Source of the DNA: Flintibacter faecis | Lineage (GTDB): Bacteria > Bacillota > Clostridia > Oscillospirales > Oscillospiraceae | DNA: 64,000 nt | Reading direction: 5' to 3' | Assembly: GCF_014287875.1 (NCBI RefSeq) | Contig: NZ_JACOPN010000001.1 | Span: 1-64,000 of the forward strand | In this document: one piece after another, positions 36,743 through 53,121 of the stretch | Position numbering within the stretch: position 1 is the first letter of the stretch | Layout of the letters: every line of letters begins with the position of its first letter | The notes under the pieces: generated by a model | What the model was told of the DNA's origin: nothing | The model's database searches: none | What the model saw: the letters and a program-made list of their open reading frames with translations, nothing else | Position numbers and translations under genes: made by a program

Positions 36743-37557
36743 AAAAACAGAACTATCTTGCCCCCGCTCTGGGCCTGGCCCTGGCTCTGACCCTGCTGTG
36801 CTCCGGCTGCGGCAGCAGCGACACCACAGACGGAAGCCCGGACCTCACGCCCCCGGACTCCATGTCCATGGTCAAGGACTATGACATCCAGACGGATGCC
36901 GACGCCTTTGTGGGCACCTGGCTCCCCGAGGGGGACAGCGCCTATGCCTATCTGGAGATCACCTCCGGCGACGGCGAATATCTGTGGGGCCTGTACAGCC
37001 AGGAGGACCTGGCGGCCAGCGGCTATCTCCAGTATGAGGCGGACTATGACTGCATCTATGCCCACAACGACCACGACGGCGTGGGCCACCCCATCACCCT
37101 GAACGACGACGGCAGCCTGACCCTGGCCACCTTCGGCACCTTTGTCCCCGGCCAGATCGACTTTGGAGACGACAGCGGCGACGGCAGCTGGATCTACATC
37201 AGCGGCACTGACCCCACAGACGGCGACACCAGCACCAACTACGACACGAATGAGAGCGGCTGGTCCGCCGCCGAGGCCGACCCCACCGCCTTCGCCGGCA
37301 TCTGGTACCGCAACGGCGATTTAGACGCGGACAGCTTTATCGTCATCGACTCCGACGGCAGCTGGCACCTCTACCAGCGGGCCCCCGGAGCGGAGAATGC
37401 CGAGATGGACTACGGCTCCATCATCCCCTCCGACACCGAGCCCTACACCTATTACGCCGTCTCCGACCCCTACGGCCTGTCTTATCGCATATTCGACTAT
37501 GACACCGACGAGATCACCTGGGGCGAGGACAACGAGTACTACGACCGCCTGGAGTGA
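36739..37557 (+). CDS. Lipoprotein 2, two lipocalin-like GxW domains
   Basis: 272 residues with lipobox LLCSGC. Two related segments follow: one beginning ADAFVGTWLPEGDSAYAYLE and the other PTAFAGIWYRNGDLDADSFI. Each has the F-x-G-x-W opening followed by beta strands seen in lipocalin-like bacterial proteins. The protein is strongly acidic and aromatic (Asp, Tyr). It is translationally coupled to lipoprotein 1. The ligand and role are unknown. Confidence 0.7.
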   Translation: MKKQNYLAPALGLALALTLLCSGCGSSDTTDGSPDLTPPDSMSMVKDYDIQTDADAFVGTWLPEGDSAYAYLEITSGDGEYLWGLYSQEDLAASGYLQYEADYDCIYAHNDHDGVGHPITLNDDGSLTLATFGTFVPGQIDFGDDSGDGSWIYISGTDPTDGDTSTNYDTNESGWSAAEADPTAFAGIWYRNGDLDADSFIVIDSDGSWHLYQRAPGAENAEMDYGSIIPSDTEPYTYYAVSDPYGLSYRIFDYDTDEITWGEDNEYYDRLE

Positions 37558-37582
37558 CCGTTTTTCAGAAAGGAGCAGTGAC

Positions 37583-38899
37583 ATGAACATCCGCAGTAAA
37601 TCCCTCGCCCTGATCCTGTGCGCGGGAACGGTCCTCTCCCTGGCCGCCTGCGGCGGGGATGGGGACGTGGCCGGGGACGACTGGCGCACCACCGGCCTTG
37701 TGGCGGCCAGCGGCACCATCACCCACGACGGACAGAGCGTGGACGTGGTGGTCACGGTGGACGAGGAGAGCGCCGCTTTCTATTGGGACCGGCCGGAGCA
37801 GCTGCTGTATGACAGCGTGAAATTTCCCATGACCGTGCCCAACGCCCGGGACAACTTTGACAGTATCTCCTTCGACGATCTCAACGGCGACGGGGAGACC
37901 GACGTGACCGTGGACTTCTCCACCGCCGACGGGGGGGAGACCCATCTGGTCTGGCTGTGGGAGCCTGAGACGCGCTATGTGTTCCAGCCTGACCAGTCCT
38001 ATGACACCATTGGCGGGGACGAGGACCCGGTGGCCGCCTATGTGGGCCTGTGGGAATATCAGGACGAAAACCTGTGGCTGCGCATCCACGAGGATGCCTC
38101 CTGGGAGTTTGTCAACTCGGCGGACGAGGTGCTCTATGACGGCGTGGTCCTGGCTGACAGCTCCGGGGTGGAGCTCCACTTCGACGGCAACGGGGATACC
38201 CTGCGCCTGGACGCTTCCCCCGACGGGACCCTGCTGGACAACGTGAACGGCGGGGTGCTGGTCCCCACGGATACCATCCAGTCCTCCGTCCCCTTCTTTG
38301 AACAGAAGGGGCTGGAGCTCACCGCCCAGACCGACGGCGGCAGCTATCTGCTGAAAAACGGCCTGGCCTGCTACACCGCCGGCGGGAATGACTACACCCT
38401 GCGGGACTGCTATTGGTCGGTGGACATCATCCGGGACCAAACCAGCGGCGGCCAGCGGCAGCTGGAATTCAACGCCGTCTGCTATCTGCCCGACCTGCCC
38501 ATCTTCAACAGCACCTTTGCCACCACCGTGACCAGCGGCCTGTACGACTATAACACCGGCACCTGGCTCACCGACACCGCCTCCTACACCCCCACCGCCT
38601 CCGGCGGCGCGCCGGACACCCAGACCATCCAGTGGCGGGGCAGCAGCTATGACATCGAATTTCGCACCACGGTGAATTGGTCGGGTACCACCGGGGATGT
38701 CTACGACGTGATGACCAAGACCTATGTGGTCACCATGCCGGAGGACTATCACGGTCTGGTCCTGGCGGTGGAGGCCCAGCCTGGTACCTATGCCGAACTG
38801 AGCAAGCGGGAAAATCTGGACAGCATCTGCCCCGGGGGCAACATCATGGACATGCCCACCATCGACCCCTACACCAGTCTGTATTTTGACTTAGGGTAA
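37583..38899 (+). CDS. Lipoprotein 3, FG-GAP-like plus GxW segment
   Basis: 438 residues from ATG 37583 (AAAGGAG). Lipobox LSLAAC. An N-terminal domain carries the calcium-loop-like DLNGDGETDVTVDF within a strand-rich region. Then AAYVGLWEYQDENLWLRIHE repeats the G-x-W module of the neighbouring lipoproteins. The C-terminal half (about 260-438) is another beta-rich part without a known match. No catalytic motif is visible. Confidence 0.7.
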   Translation: MNIRSKSLALILCAGTVLSLAACGGDGDVAGDDWRTTGLVAASGTITHDGQSVDVVVTVDEESAAFYWDRPEQLLYDSVKFPMTVPNARDNFDSISFDDLNGDGETDVTVDFSTADGGETHLVWLWEPETRYVFQPDQSYDTIGGDEDPVAAYVGLWEYQDENLWLRIHEDASWEFVNSADEVLYDGVVLADSSGVELHFDGNGDTLRLDASPDGTLLDNVNGGVLVPTDTIQSSVPFFEQKGLELTAQTDGGSYLLKNGLACYTAGGNDYTLRDCYWSVDIIRDQTSGGQRQLEFNAVCYLPDLPIFNSTFATTVTSGLYDYNTGTWLTDTASYTPTASGGAPDTQTIQWRGSSYDIEFRTTVNWSGTTGDVYDVMTKTYVVTMPEDYHGLVLAVEAQPGTYAELSKRENLDSICPGGNIMDMPTIDPYTSLYFDLG

Positions 38900-38919
38900 G
38901 CCGAAAGGAGGCCAACGAG

Positions 38920-39837
38920 ATGAAACGCACTAAACGGTTCCCCCTGCTGGGGCTGTCCGCTTTGCTTCTGGGCCTGACCGCCTGCGGCGGCGAGACAGAG
39001 CCAGCTCCTCCCCCGTCCATGACGGCGGAGGAGCTGGCCGGAGTGTGGACCGACGGGCTGCAGAACTTCCTCCTGCTGGACCCGGACAACAGCCGCTATC
39101 TCTACCTCACCTACTATGGCCGCCTGGGCTCCGGGGACATGGATTTAGAGGACCGGCCCATGCTGTCCTATGACAACTTTCTCTATGACTTTCTGCCCCA
39201 GGGGGAGGGCTTCGTCCTGGACCAGAACGGCTCCTCTGACCGGGAGAATATAGACGGCATGGTCTTCACCCGCTTTGACCAGGAGGAGACCATGTGGGAC
39301 CAGCTCCTCCAGGCCGACGAGGGACAGCTTGCCGCCCTGGACGGCGTGTGGCAGGACCCCCTGGACGAGCTGCTGGTCATCGACACGGACCGGATGGAGT
39401 ACATGGCCTACAGCAGCCAGTCCAGGGGCGTGGCCAGCGGCACCCTGGCCGATGCCCACGATGGACGGGGGCCCTATCTGTTCCTCAACGGCAGGGCATA
39501 CCCCAAGTTCAGCCTGGGGAACGACATTCTGATGCTCTATTTCTCTCCCAGCGAGACCCAGGAGCCGGACGGCACCTTCTCCGGTGTCTTTTATCAGCAG
39601 GGCACGGCCCAGGAGATCGCCCTGTACCACCTGGATCAGGCCAAGTTCACCTATTTCGAGGGGCGCCTGGTCTATTTCGACGGGCTGAGAATGTTCTATA
39701 TGCCCGAAAACTATTCCGTCGGTGAGGACGGCCTGGCCTACGACCAGGACGGGAATCTCTTCGCCGCGGGCTTTGACTTTACGCCCCTGGACCCCGCCGA
39801 ACTCTGGGGCCCGGACTGGGCGGACAACTGGGGGTAA
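38920..39837 (+). CDS. Lipoprotein 4, two GxW-type segments
   Basis: 305 residues starting after AAAGGAGG. Lipobox LGLTAC. Two copies of a short module are visible: ELAGVWTDGLQNFLLLDPD and ALDGVWQDPLDELLVIDTD, similar to each other and to modules in lipoproteins 2 and 3. The rest is acidic and aromatic. It probably arose by duplication within the cluster. Its stop lies four bases before the next gene's ATG. Confidence 0.7.
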   Translation: MKRTKRFPLLGLSALLLGLTACGGETEPAPPPSMTAEELAGVWTDGLQNFLLLDPDNSRYLYLTYYGRLGSGDMDLEDRPMLSYDNFLYDFLPQGEGFVLDQNGSSDRENIDGMVFTRFDQEETMWDQLLQADEGQLAALDGVWQDPLDELLVIDTDRMEYMAYSSQSRGVASGTLADAHDGRGPYLFLNGRAYPKFSLGNDILMLYFSPSETQEPDGTFSGVFYQQGTAQEIALYHLDQAKFTYFEGRLVYFDGLRMFYMPENYSVGEDGLAYDQDGNLFAAGFDFTPLDPAELWGPDWADNWG

Positions 39838-39841
39838 TACC

Positions 39842-40642
39842 ATGAACGAAAAATTAAGTGAGGAGCTCCTCTCCCAAAAGCTGATGAAGCTCCAGCGGAA
39901 CAGCCGCCGGGGCCTGCTCCTATTCCTGCTGGGTTTTATCGGGGTGGTCTGCACGCTGATCGGCTGGCTCTTCGGCCAGGGGGAGGGGAACAAACTGCCC
40001 ATACTCCTCTTCACTGCGGTCCTGCTGGCGGGCATCGCCACCACCCTGCTCTGCGACAAAAAGCGCAATGCCCTCATCCAGTCCCAGCTTGGGGATGAGC
40101 TCCGTGCCATCACGGAGGGGGCCTTCGGCCCCGACTCCCCCCGCTCGGGCCTGACGTTAGACGAGAGTCTGCTCCGCCAGGTGTGGCCCCAGGGGCAAAA
40201 CTGGGAGCGCTGCAGGCTGGAGCAGACCCACACCGGGCACTGGCAGAACGTGCGCTTTTCGGCGGCCAACGGGACCCTGGAGCACGTGTACCAGGTCGAG
40301 CGGGACCAGGTCCACTCCGACGAGACGGAGGAGGTCTTCTCCGGCCTGTGTCTCACCCTCCAGATAGAAAACGCCCCGGCGGCCCTCTCCCAGGCCACGG
40401 AGGAGGCTCTCACCCGGGCCGCCGGGACCCCGCCCGAGGTGGTCCATCTGGAGCCAGGGCGGCTCTTCCTGGCCATCCACACCCCGGTGCGCTTTGCCCA
40501 AGTGCCATTTGATGCCGACCCCAGTGACATCGACAACCTGCGCCGGGGCTTTCAGCGCTCGTTGGAATATGTCCAGGGCATCCTGAACGTGCTGCTGCAG
40601 GACCGGGACCTGTTCCCCGCCGGGAAAGGTGGAACATCATGA
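39842..40642 (+). CDS. Membrane protein with two N-terminal segments, unknown function
   Basis: 266 residues from ATG 39842. A basic, helical N-terminus (LSQKLMKLQRNSRRG) is followed by two adjacent hydrophobic segments (LLLFLLGFIGVVCTLIGWLF and LPILLFTAVLLAGIATTLL). A soluble part of about 190 residues comes next, with strands such as LEHVYQVERDQVHSDE and a C-terminal helix. The topology suggests the soluble part faces the cytoplasm. It overlaps the next gene by four bases. Confidence 0.65.
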   Translation: MNEKLSEELLSQKLMKLQRNSRRGLLLFLLGFIGVVCTLIGWLFGQGEGNKLPILLFTAVLLAGIATTLLCDKKRNALIQSQLGDELRAITEGAFGPDSPRSGLTLDESLLRQVWPQGQNWERCRLEQTHTGHWQNVRFSAANGTLEHVYQVERDQVHSDETEEVFSGLCLTLQIENAPAALSQATEEALTRAAGTPPEVVHLEPGRLFLAIHTPVRFAQVPFDADPSDIDNLRRGFQRSLEYVQGILNVLLQDRDLFPAGKGGTS

Positions 40643-40839
40643 CCCTGGGTGCGGCGGCGGGGCTGCTCCTGCTCTTTGCCGCCGGGGCCCCCCTCTCCCA
40701 GAAGCTGCTCCGGGGCCGGCCCCGTCTGCGCCGGTTCTGCACACTTCTCTGTGTCCTGGCCGCTCTGGCCTGTGGGGTCTATCTGGGGGCGGGACTGCTC
40801 CTGCTCTCCGCCATTCAAAGTCAGTCCCCTGCCCCATAA
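40639..40839 (+). CDS. Small two-segment membrane protein (66 aa)
   Basis: Hydrophobic segments lie at about 3-17 (LGAAAGLLLLFAAGA) and 34-58 (TLLCVLAALACGVYLGAGLL), with a basic loop between them (LLRGRPRLRRF). The ATGA overlap with the preceding gene and the terminator just after it make it the last gene of the lipoprotein operon. The function is unknown. Confidence 0.6.
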   Translation: MTLGAAAGLLLLFAAGAPLSQKLLRGRPRLRRFCTLLCVLAALACGVYLGAGLLLLSAIQSQSPAP

Positions 40840-40845
40840 GAACTA

Positions 40846-40889
40846 AAAAACTGCCGCGCTTCCGTTTGGTCGGAAGTGCGGCAGTTTTT
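40846..40889. terminator. Bidirectional terminator between the lipoprotein operon and rpoC
   Basis: A 19-base arm (40846-40864) pairs almost perfectly with 40871-40889, with A and T runs at both ends. The convergent genes on either side both need it. Confidence 0.9.
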
Positions 40890-40918
40890 ATGGTTGATTG
40901 CAGCAGGAACGTCAGGCA

Positions 40919-44611
<3,693 letters not shown>

Positions 44612-44631
44612 TTTTTAATCTCCTCCCGTTT

Positions 44632-48522
<3,891 letters not shown>

Positions 48523-48763
48523 TTCTAAAAATCAACTCGCTTTCTGTTTGATCCACGGTTGGTTCTGTCGGGGTTCTCTCCCGGGTGCAGGGAAAAACGT
48601 CCGTGCCGTTTGTGATTTTGCACAATTCCGGTGGGGGATCGCTTTTCCGCACACCCGGCCAAGTGGTTTGTTTCCCTGTGTTTGCTCTTGTCATTTTCCC
48701 TCTGCCATGTTAAACTACGTTCACGGTCTAAGAGAGGAAGTTTTGCCCTGTTAGGCCATAAGA
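48523..48763 (-). promoter_or_regulatory. Long untranslated leader of rpoBC
   Basis: About 240 bases between the predicted transcription start and the rpoB ATG. It contains no reading frame worth reporting and no family RNA I recognise. Its length suggests post-initiation control. Confidence 0.4.
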
Positions 48764-48769
48764 GCATTT

Positions 48770-48798
48770 TATTGTACCATGTCCGCACACGGCTGTCA
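48770..48798 (-). promoter_or_regulatory. Sigma-A promoter of rpoBC
   Basis: TTGACA, a 17-base spacer and TACAAT on the minus strand: a near-consensus promoter. Confidence 0.88.
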
Positions 48799-48919
48799 AG
48801 GCCATGTGCTTTATTTTTGCCCATTTTTCCACATTTGTGGAAAACTCCCCGCTCTCCTGCCCTGTTTCGGCGGCGGATGGGGAAATTTTTTTGCCCTGAA
48901 CACCGGCCCCTGCCCTGCG

Positions 48920-48958
48920 CAAAAATCAACGGCCCCGGGAATTTTCCTCCCGGAGCCG
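48920..48958 (-). terminator. Terminator of the prfA-pepM18 run
   Basis: An 11-bp GC stem (48930-48940 with 48948-48958, one mismatch) followed on the minus strand by TTGATTTTTG, about 24 bases past the aminopeptidase stop. Confidence 0.78.
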
Positions 48959-48981
48959 CTGACAAATTTTCAGGGAATTTT

Positions 48982-50394
48982 TTATTTTGCCTCAAAGACC
49001 GCCTTCATGCCCTTGAAGGTCATATAGCAGTCCAGCTTGCCCACCGTCTCGAAGGGGGCGTGCATGGACAGCACGGGCACGCCGGCGTCCAGGGTGTCGA
49101 TGTTCCGCTCGGCCATATAGACGGCCACGGTGCCGCCGCCGCCGGCGTCCACCTTGCCCAGCTCGGCCATCTGCCACATCACACCGGCATTGTCCAAGGT
49201 GGCCCGGACATAGGCCACCAGCTCGGCGGAGGCATCGCTGGCCCCGGACTTGCCCCGGGCCCCGGTGTATTTGCAAAGGCCCATGCCATAGTTGACCAGG
49301 GCGCTGTTGCGCTTCTCATACACCTCGGCAAAGTTGGGGTCATAGGCCGCCGTCACGTCGGCGGACAGGCAGAAGGACTTCTCATAGCAGGCCCGCAGGG
49401 GCACGTTCTGTCCGGCGCACAGGTCCTCCATAAAGGTGTCGAAGGCGGCGGACTTCATGCCGGACACGCCCTCGGAGCCGATCTCCTCTTTATCAGCCAG
49501 CATACACACGGCGGTGCGTTCCGGGGTGCCCAGCTGGAGCAGGGCGGCCAGGGCGGCATAGGCGCACACCCGGTCATCGTGGCCGTAAGAGCCGATGAGG
49601 GAGCGGTCAAAGCCGATGTCCACGGCGGAGAAGGCGGGCACGGCGCACAGCTCGGCGGAGATGAAGTCCTCCTCCACGATGCCATACTTCCGGTTCAGCA
49701 GCTCCAGAACGGCGATCTTCACCCGGTCGCTGCCCTCGTCATCGGCCAGGGGGCGGCTGCCCACCAGCAGATTCAGGCTCTCGGCGGGGATGGCCTCCCC
49801 CAGGGGCTTGCGGGACTGTTCGGCCCCCAGGTGGGGCAGCAGGTCGTCGATGGTGAACAGGGGGTCCCCCTCCCCGTTTCCGATGGATACCCGGATGGTC
49901 TGGCCGCTCTTCAGGGCCACCACGCCGTGGAGCTCCAGGGGAATGGTCACCCACTGATACTTGCGGATGCCGCCGTAGTAGTGGGTCTTGAGGAAGGCCA
50001 GCTCGTCGCTCTCATAGAGGGGGTTCTGCTTCAGGTCCAGACGGGGGGAGTCGATGTGGGCCGCACCGATGTTCACGCCCTCGCCAAGGCTCCGGCGGCC
50101 GATGACCGCCAGCATGATGGCCTTGCCCCGGTTCACCTGATAGAACTTGTCCCCCGGCTTTACCGCCATGCCCCGGACAAAGGGCTTGAAGCCAGCGGCC
50201 TGGGCCATGGATACGGTGCGCTCCACGCACTCCCGCTCCGTCTTGCCGTTGTCCAGAAACTGCTTATAGCCCTCGCAGTAGGCATCCATGGCCTCCAGCT
50301 CGCCGGGGGCCAGACGGTCATAGCCGTTCTTCTTCTGATAGGACAGGGCCTTGCGCAGGGCCTCGCCCCGGCTCATCTCCTTGTTCTCGTCCAT
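48982..50394 (-). CDS. M18 family aminopeptidase
   Basis: 470 residues from ATG 50394 (AAGGAGGAG upstream). Metal-binding and catalytic regions are visible: AAHIDSPRLDLKQNP, SYGHDDRVCAYAALAAL, ADKEEIGSEGVSGM and the C-terminal SMHAPFETVGKLDCYM. M18 enzymes are dinuclear zinc (or cobalt) aminopeptidases that remove N-terminal residues, often acidic or hydrophobic, in the cytoplasm. This is the longer clostridial form. It is probably the last gene of the long run that starts at ddl. Confidence 0.93.
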   Translation of the reverse strand: MDENKEMSRGEALRKALSYQKKNGYDRLAPGELEAMDAYCEGYKQFLDNGKTERECVERTVSMAQAAGFKPFVRGMAVKPGDKFYQVNRGKAIMLAVIGRRSLGEGVNIGAAHIDSPRLDLKQNPLYESDELAFLKTHYYGGIRKYQWVTIPLELHGVVALKSGQTIRVSIGNGEGDPLFTIDDLLPHLGAEQSRKPLGEAIPAESLNLLVGSRPLADDEGSDRVKIAVLELLNRKYGIVEEDFISAELCAVPAFSAVDIGFDRSLIGSYGHDDRVCAYAALAALLQLGTPERTAVCMLADKEEIGSEGVSGMKSAAFDTFMEDLCAGQNVPLRACYEKSFCLSADVTAAYDPNFAEVYEKRNSALVNYGMGLCKYTGARGKSGASDASAELVAYVRATLDNAGVMWQMAELGKVDAGGGGTVAVYMAERNIDTLDAGVPVLSMHAPFETVGKLDCYMTFKGMKAVFEAK

Positions 50395-50437
50395 AATAAA
50401 ACTCCTCCTTTTCCGGTCTTGTTTTGACTTCGGGCCG

Positions 50438-51046
50438 TTACCGGCCCTTGTGTTCCTGTAAGATGCGCTCCAGCAGGGTCCGGGCATTTCTTCCGAATTC
50501 CTCCGCCGTGGCGCAGTCGTTGACTAAAGTATACCCGCAGGCGGACCGATAAAACTCGTCGCTCTGCTGGGCGGCCACCCGGGCCCTGGCATACTCCTCC
50601 GGGATGCCCTCCCGGGCCATGATGCGCGCCACCCGCACCTCTGCCGGGGCGGTGACGGCCAGGGTGGCGTCGCACAGACCGGCCAGGCCGTTTTCCACCA
50701 GACGGATGGCGTCGATGGCCGCCGCCGGACGGCCCTCTTGCTCCGCCGCCGCCAGCCGGGCCTTCAGCGCCCGGTCGATATAGGGGGTGACGATGGCGTT
50801 TAAGTCGTCCATGGCGGCCCGGTCGTGAAAGACCACCCCGCCCAGCTTCTTCCGGTCAAAGCTGCCGTCCGCCCCGGTGAGAGGGCCGAACCGGCTCTCC
50901 AGCGCCCGGCGCAGATCGCCGTCCTCCTCCAAAAGCTGGTGATACACTGCGTCCGCATCCAGCACACAGCCCCCCAGGGCCTCCAGCTGGTTCAGCGCCG
51001 TGGTTTTCCCCGCCCCCGTGGGGCCGGTGATGCCGATGACGATCAT
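50438..51046 (-). CDS. coaE: Dephospho-CoA kinase
   Basis: 202 residues, normal length. The P-loop GITGPTGAGKTTALNQL is followed by VLDADAVYHQLLEE and the lid-region RIMAREGIPEEYARARVAAQ with its Q-x-x-D-like QQSDEFYRSA. It phosphorylates dephospho-CoA in the last step of coenzyme A synthesis. It lies 20 bases after the threonylcarbamoyl-AMP synthase gene and 43 bases before the M18 aminopeptidase gene. Confidence 0.93.
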   Translation of the reverse strand: MIVIGITGPTGAGKTTALNQLEALGGCVLDADAVYHQLLEEDGDLRRALESRFGPLTGADGSFDRKKLGGVVFHDRAAMDDLNAIVTPYIDRALKARLAAAEQEGRPAAAIDAIRLVENGLAGLCDATLAVTAPAEVRVARIMAREGIPEEYARARVAAQQSDEFYRSACGYTLVNDCATAEEFGRNARTLLERILQEHKGR

Positions 51047-51065
51047 AGTGAGTCCTCCGCCTTTC

Positions 51066-52091
51066 TCATACCCGGATGATGTGAAAGCCCGCCGCCTTGT
51101 TCAGGCGGTTGGCGATGGCCAGGCCGATGCCGTCGGTGTCGGGGCACTGGGCCCAGATGGCAGTGACGGCGGTGTGGTCAAAGGCCCGCAGGGCATCGAA
51201 GATATGCCGGGCCTGCTCCCCCTTGTCCCCGGCTGGGCCCAGGTCCATGACGGGCCGGGTCTGGTGCCCCTTCGTGAACAGGTCCTTGAACTCGTCAAAG
51301 CAGATGACCCCGTCCTCCGGGGCGGCGTGAGCGGCGATGTACTCCGCCGCCTTCTTCGGGTCGCCCGCCACCACCGTCACAGGGGCCTTGGGGGCATAGT
51401 GGCGGTATTTCATGCCGGGGGCCTTGGGCTGCTCCCCCGCCCCCATCAGCCGGGTGACGGCGGGGTCCACCTCCACCTGGCCCAGGGTGTCCTGCAGCTG
51501 CTCCAGCGTCACCCCGCCGGGGCGGAGGAGCCGGGGGGGCGTACAGGTCAGGTCGATGATGGTGGACTCCACCCCCACGGCGCAGGGACCGCCGTCCACA
51601 ATGGCATCGATCTTCCCGTCCATATCCTCCAGCATATGCTCCGCCGTGGTGGGGCTGGGGCGGCCGGAGGTATTCCCCGAGGGGGCCGCAATGGGCACAT
51701 CCGCCGCCGCAATGATGGCCCGGCACAGGGGATGGGCCGGGCAGCGCATCCCCACCGTGTCCAGCCCCGCCGTGACCACGTCGGGCACCAGAGACCTGCG
51801 GGGCAGGATCATGGTCATGGGGCCGGGCCAGAACCGCTCTGCCAGGGTCCAGGCCGCCGCCGGGATGTCCTGACAGCAGCGCTCCAGCCAGCCCGGCTCC
51901 GGGATGTGGAGAATGAGGGGGTTATCCTGGGGGCGGCCCTTGGCCTGGAAAATGTGGGCCACCGCCTCCGGGTCAAACCCGTTGGCCCCCAGACCGTACA
52001 CCGTCTCCGTGGGGATACCCACCAGGCCGCCTTTTTGAAGGATCTCCGCCGCTCTGGGGACATCCTGCTGCGTTAAAAGCTCTGTTTTCAA
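51066..52091 (-). CDS. tsaC: L-threonylcarbamoyladenylate synthase, Sua5 type
   Basis: 341 residues: an N-terminal YrdC domain (about 1-205) with KGGLVGIPTETVYGLGANGF and PSGNTSGRPSPTTAEHM, and a C-terminal Sua5 domain (from about 235) with MKYRHYAPKAPVTVVAGD. It makes threonylcarbamoyl-AMP from threonine, bicarbonate and ATP for the t6A modification at position 37 of ANN-decoding tRNAs. The extra C-terminal domain distinguishes it from short TsaC. In Bacillus the homologue ywlC also lies near prfA. Confidence 0.94.
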   Translation of the reverse strand: MKTELLTQQDVPRAAEILQKGGLVGIPTETVYGLGANGFDPEAVAHIFQAKGRPQDNPLILHIPEPGWLERCCQDIPAAAWTLAERFWPGPMTMILPRRSLVPDVVTAGLDTVGMRCPAHPLCRAIIAAADVPIAAPSGNTSGRPSPTTAEHMLEDMDGKIDAIVDGGPCAVGVESTIIDLTCTPPRLLRPGGVTLEQLQDTLGQVEVDPAVTRLMGAGEQPKAPGMKYRHYAPKAPVTVVAGDPKKAAEYIAAHAAPEDGVICFDEFKDLFTKGHQTRPVMDLGPAGDKGEQARHIFDALRAFDHTAVTAIWAQCPDTDGIGLAIANRLNKAAGFHIIRV

Positions 52092-52146
52092 TGTGAGGAC
52101 CTCGTTTTCTTATGGAAAGGGCTGCTTTTTTTGCGCATTGCCCGAA

Positions 52147-52800
52147 TCATTGCCCTAAAATGACCCGCTCCAGCTCCTCCGGGGTCTGAACCAGCACGTC
52201 CGCCCCCTCGGTCTCCAGCTCCTGGCGGGAGCGGAAGCCCCACAGCACGCCGCAGCCGGTGAGGCCGCCGTTTTTGGCGGTGCGGATGTCCACGTTGCTG
52301 TCCCCCACGAACAGGGTGTTCTCCCTGGTGGCGTTCATGCGCTCCATCAGCTTATGCAGCAGGGTGGGGTCGGGCTTGGTGGGCATTCCGGGCAGGGCCC
52401 CCTGCACGGTGGGGAACAGACCCGGATAATAGGCATTTACCACCGGTCCCGCCATGGGGTCGGCCTTGTTGGTCAGCACCGCCATATTCACCCCCGCGGC
52501 CTTCAGCCGGGCGATGAGGTCCACCATGCCGGGATAGGCGGCGGTCTTGTCCTCCTTATGGGCATCGTACCGGGCGGAGAACTGCTCCAGGGCTTCTTTC
52601 AGGGTGGCTTCGTCCCGGTCCCCCTCCGGGGCAAAGCGCTCCACCAGCTTGGGGATACCGTTGCCCACCATGCGCTTATACTCCTCCACGGTGTGCTCCG
52701 GCCAGCCCCGCCGGGCGCACACCCAGTTGCCCGCATCGGCCAGGTCGTCGATGGTATTCAGCAAAGTGCCGTCCAGATCAAAGATCACATTCTGATACAT
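52147..52800 (-). CDS. HAD-family phosphatase, phosphoglycolate phosphatase-like
   Basis: 217 residues from ATG 52800 (GGAGGGCGGC directly ahead). Motif I is VIFDLDGTLLNTIDDL, motif II is MAVLTNKADPMA and motif IV is TLFVGDSNVDIRTAKNGGLT. The helical cap (about 18-90) fits the Gph/PgmB group. Such enzymes dephosphorylate 2-phosphoglycolate or other small phosphates. The substrate here is not determined by sequence. It lies 14 bases after the small upstream gene. Confidence 0.85.
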   Translation of the reverse strand: MYQNVIFDLDGTLLNTIDDLADAGNWVCARRGWPEHTVEEYKRMVGNGIPKLVERFAPEGDRDEATLKEALEQFSARYDAHKEDKTAAYPGMVDLIARLKAAGVNMAVLTNKADPMAGPVVNAYYPGLFPTVQGALPGMPTKPDPTLLHKLMERMNATRENTLFVGDSNVDIRTAKNGGLTGCGVLWGFRSRQELETEGADVLVQTPEELERVILGQ

Positions 52801-52814
52801 GCCGCGCCCTCCGC

Positions 52815-53072
52815 TTATTCGTAGATGCCGATCTCCATGCCGCCGATCTCGATCTTGGTGGTGGGGGCAAAGGCGGCGCGCTGGAGATACGCCTTCACGG
52901 CGATCTGGGCAAACTTGGGGTTCACCTTCTCGTCCTCCAGGTCCAGGTCGATGCGGCCCTGTTCGCCGCCGCACACCCGGCCGCCCTCCTCCAGCACGTC
53001 GTTAAGCTCGCCGACGATGTCGGCCAGCTCCTTGTCCTGGGGCAGCTCATGATAGTGAATATAAATCTCCAT
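52815..53072 (-). CDS. Conserved small protein of unknown function (85 aa)
   Basis: Start at ATG 53072, nine bases after AGGAG; a TTG at 53081 abuts the ribosome site. It is an acidic alpha/beta protein: MEIYIHYHELPQDKELADIV, GGEQGRIDLDLEDEKVNPKF, then KAYLQRAAFAPTTKIEIGGM. I recognise no domain. The tight placement between prfA and the HAD gene suggests cotranscription. The strand-helix-helix-strand order could mean a small nucleic-acid-binding or adaptor protein, but that is a guess. Confidence 0.65.
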   Translation of the reverse strand: MEIYIHYHELPQDKELADIVGELNDVLEEGGRVCGGEQGRIDLDLEDEKVNPKFAQIAVKAYLQRAAFAPTTKIEIGGMEIGIYE

Positions 53073-53121
53073 TGGTTCCAACTCCTATTTGTTTATGATT
53101 AGTTTTGCTTTGCGTACTCAC

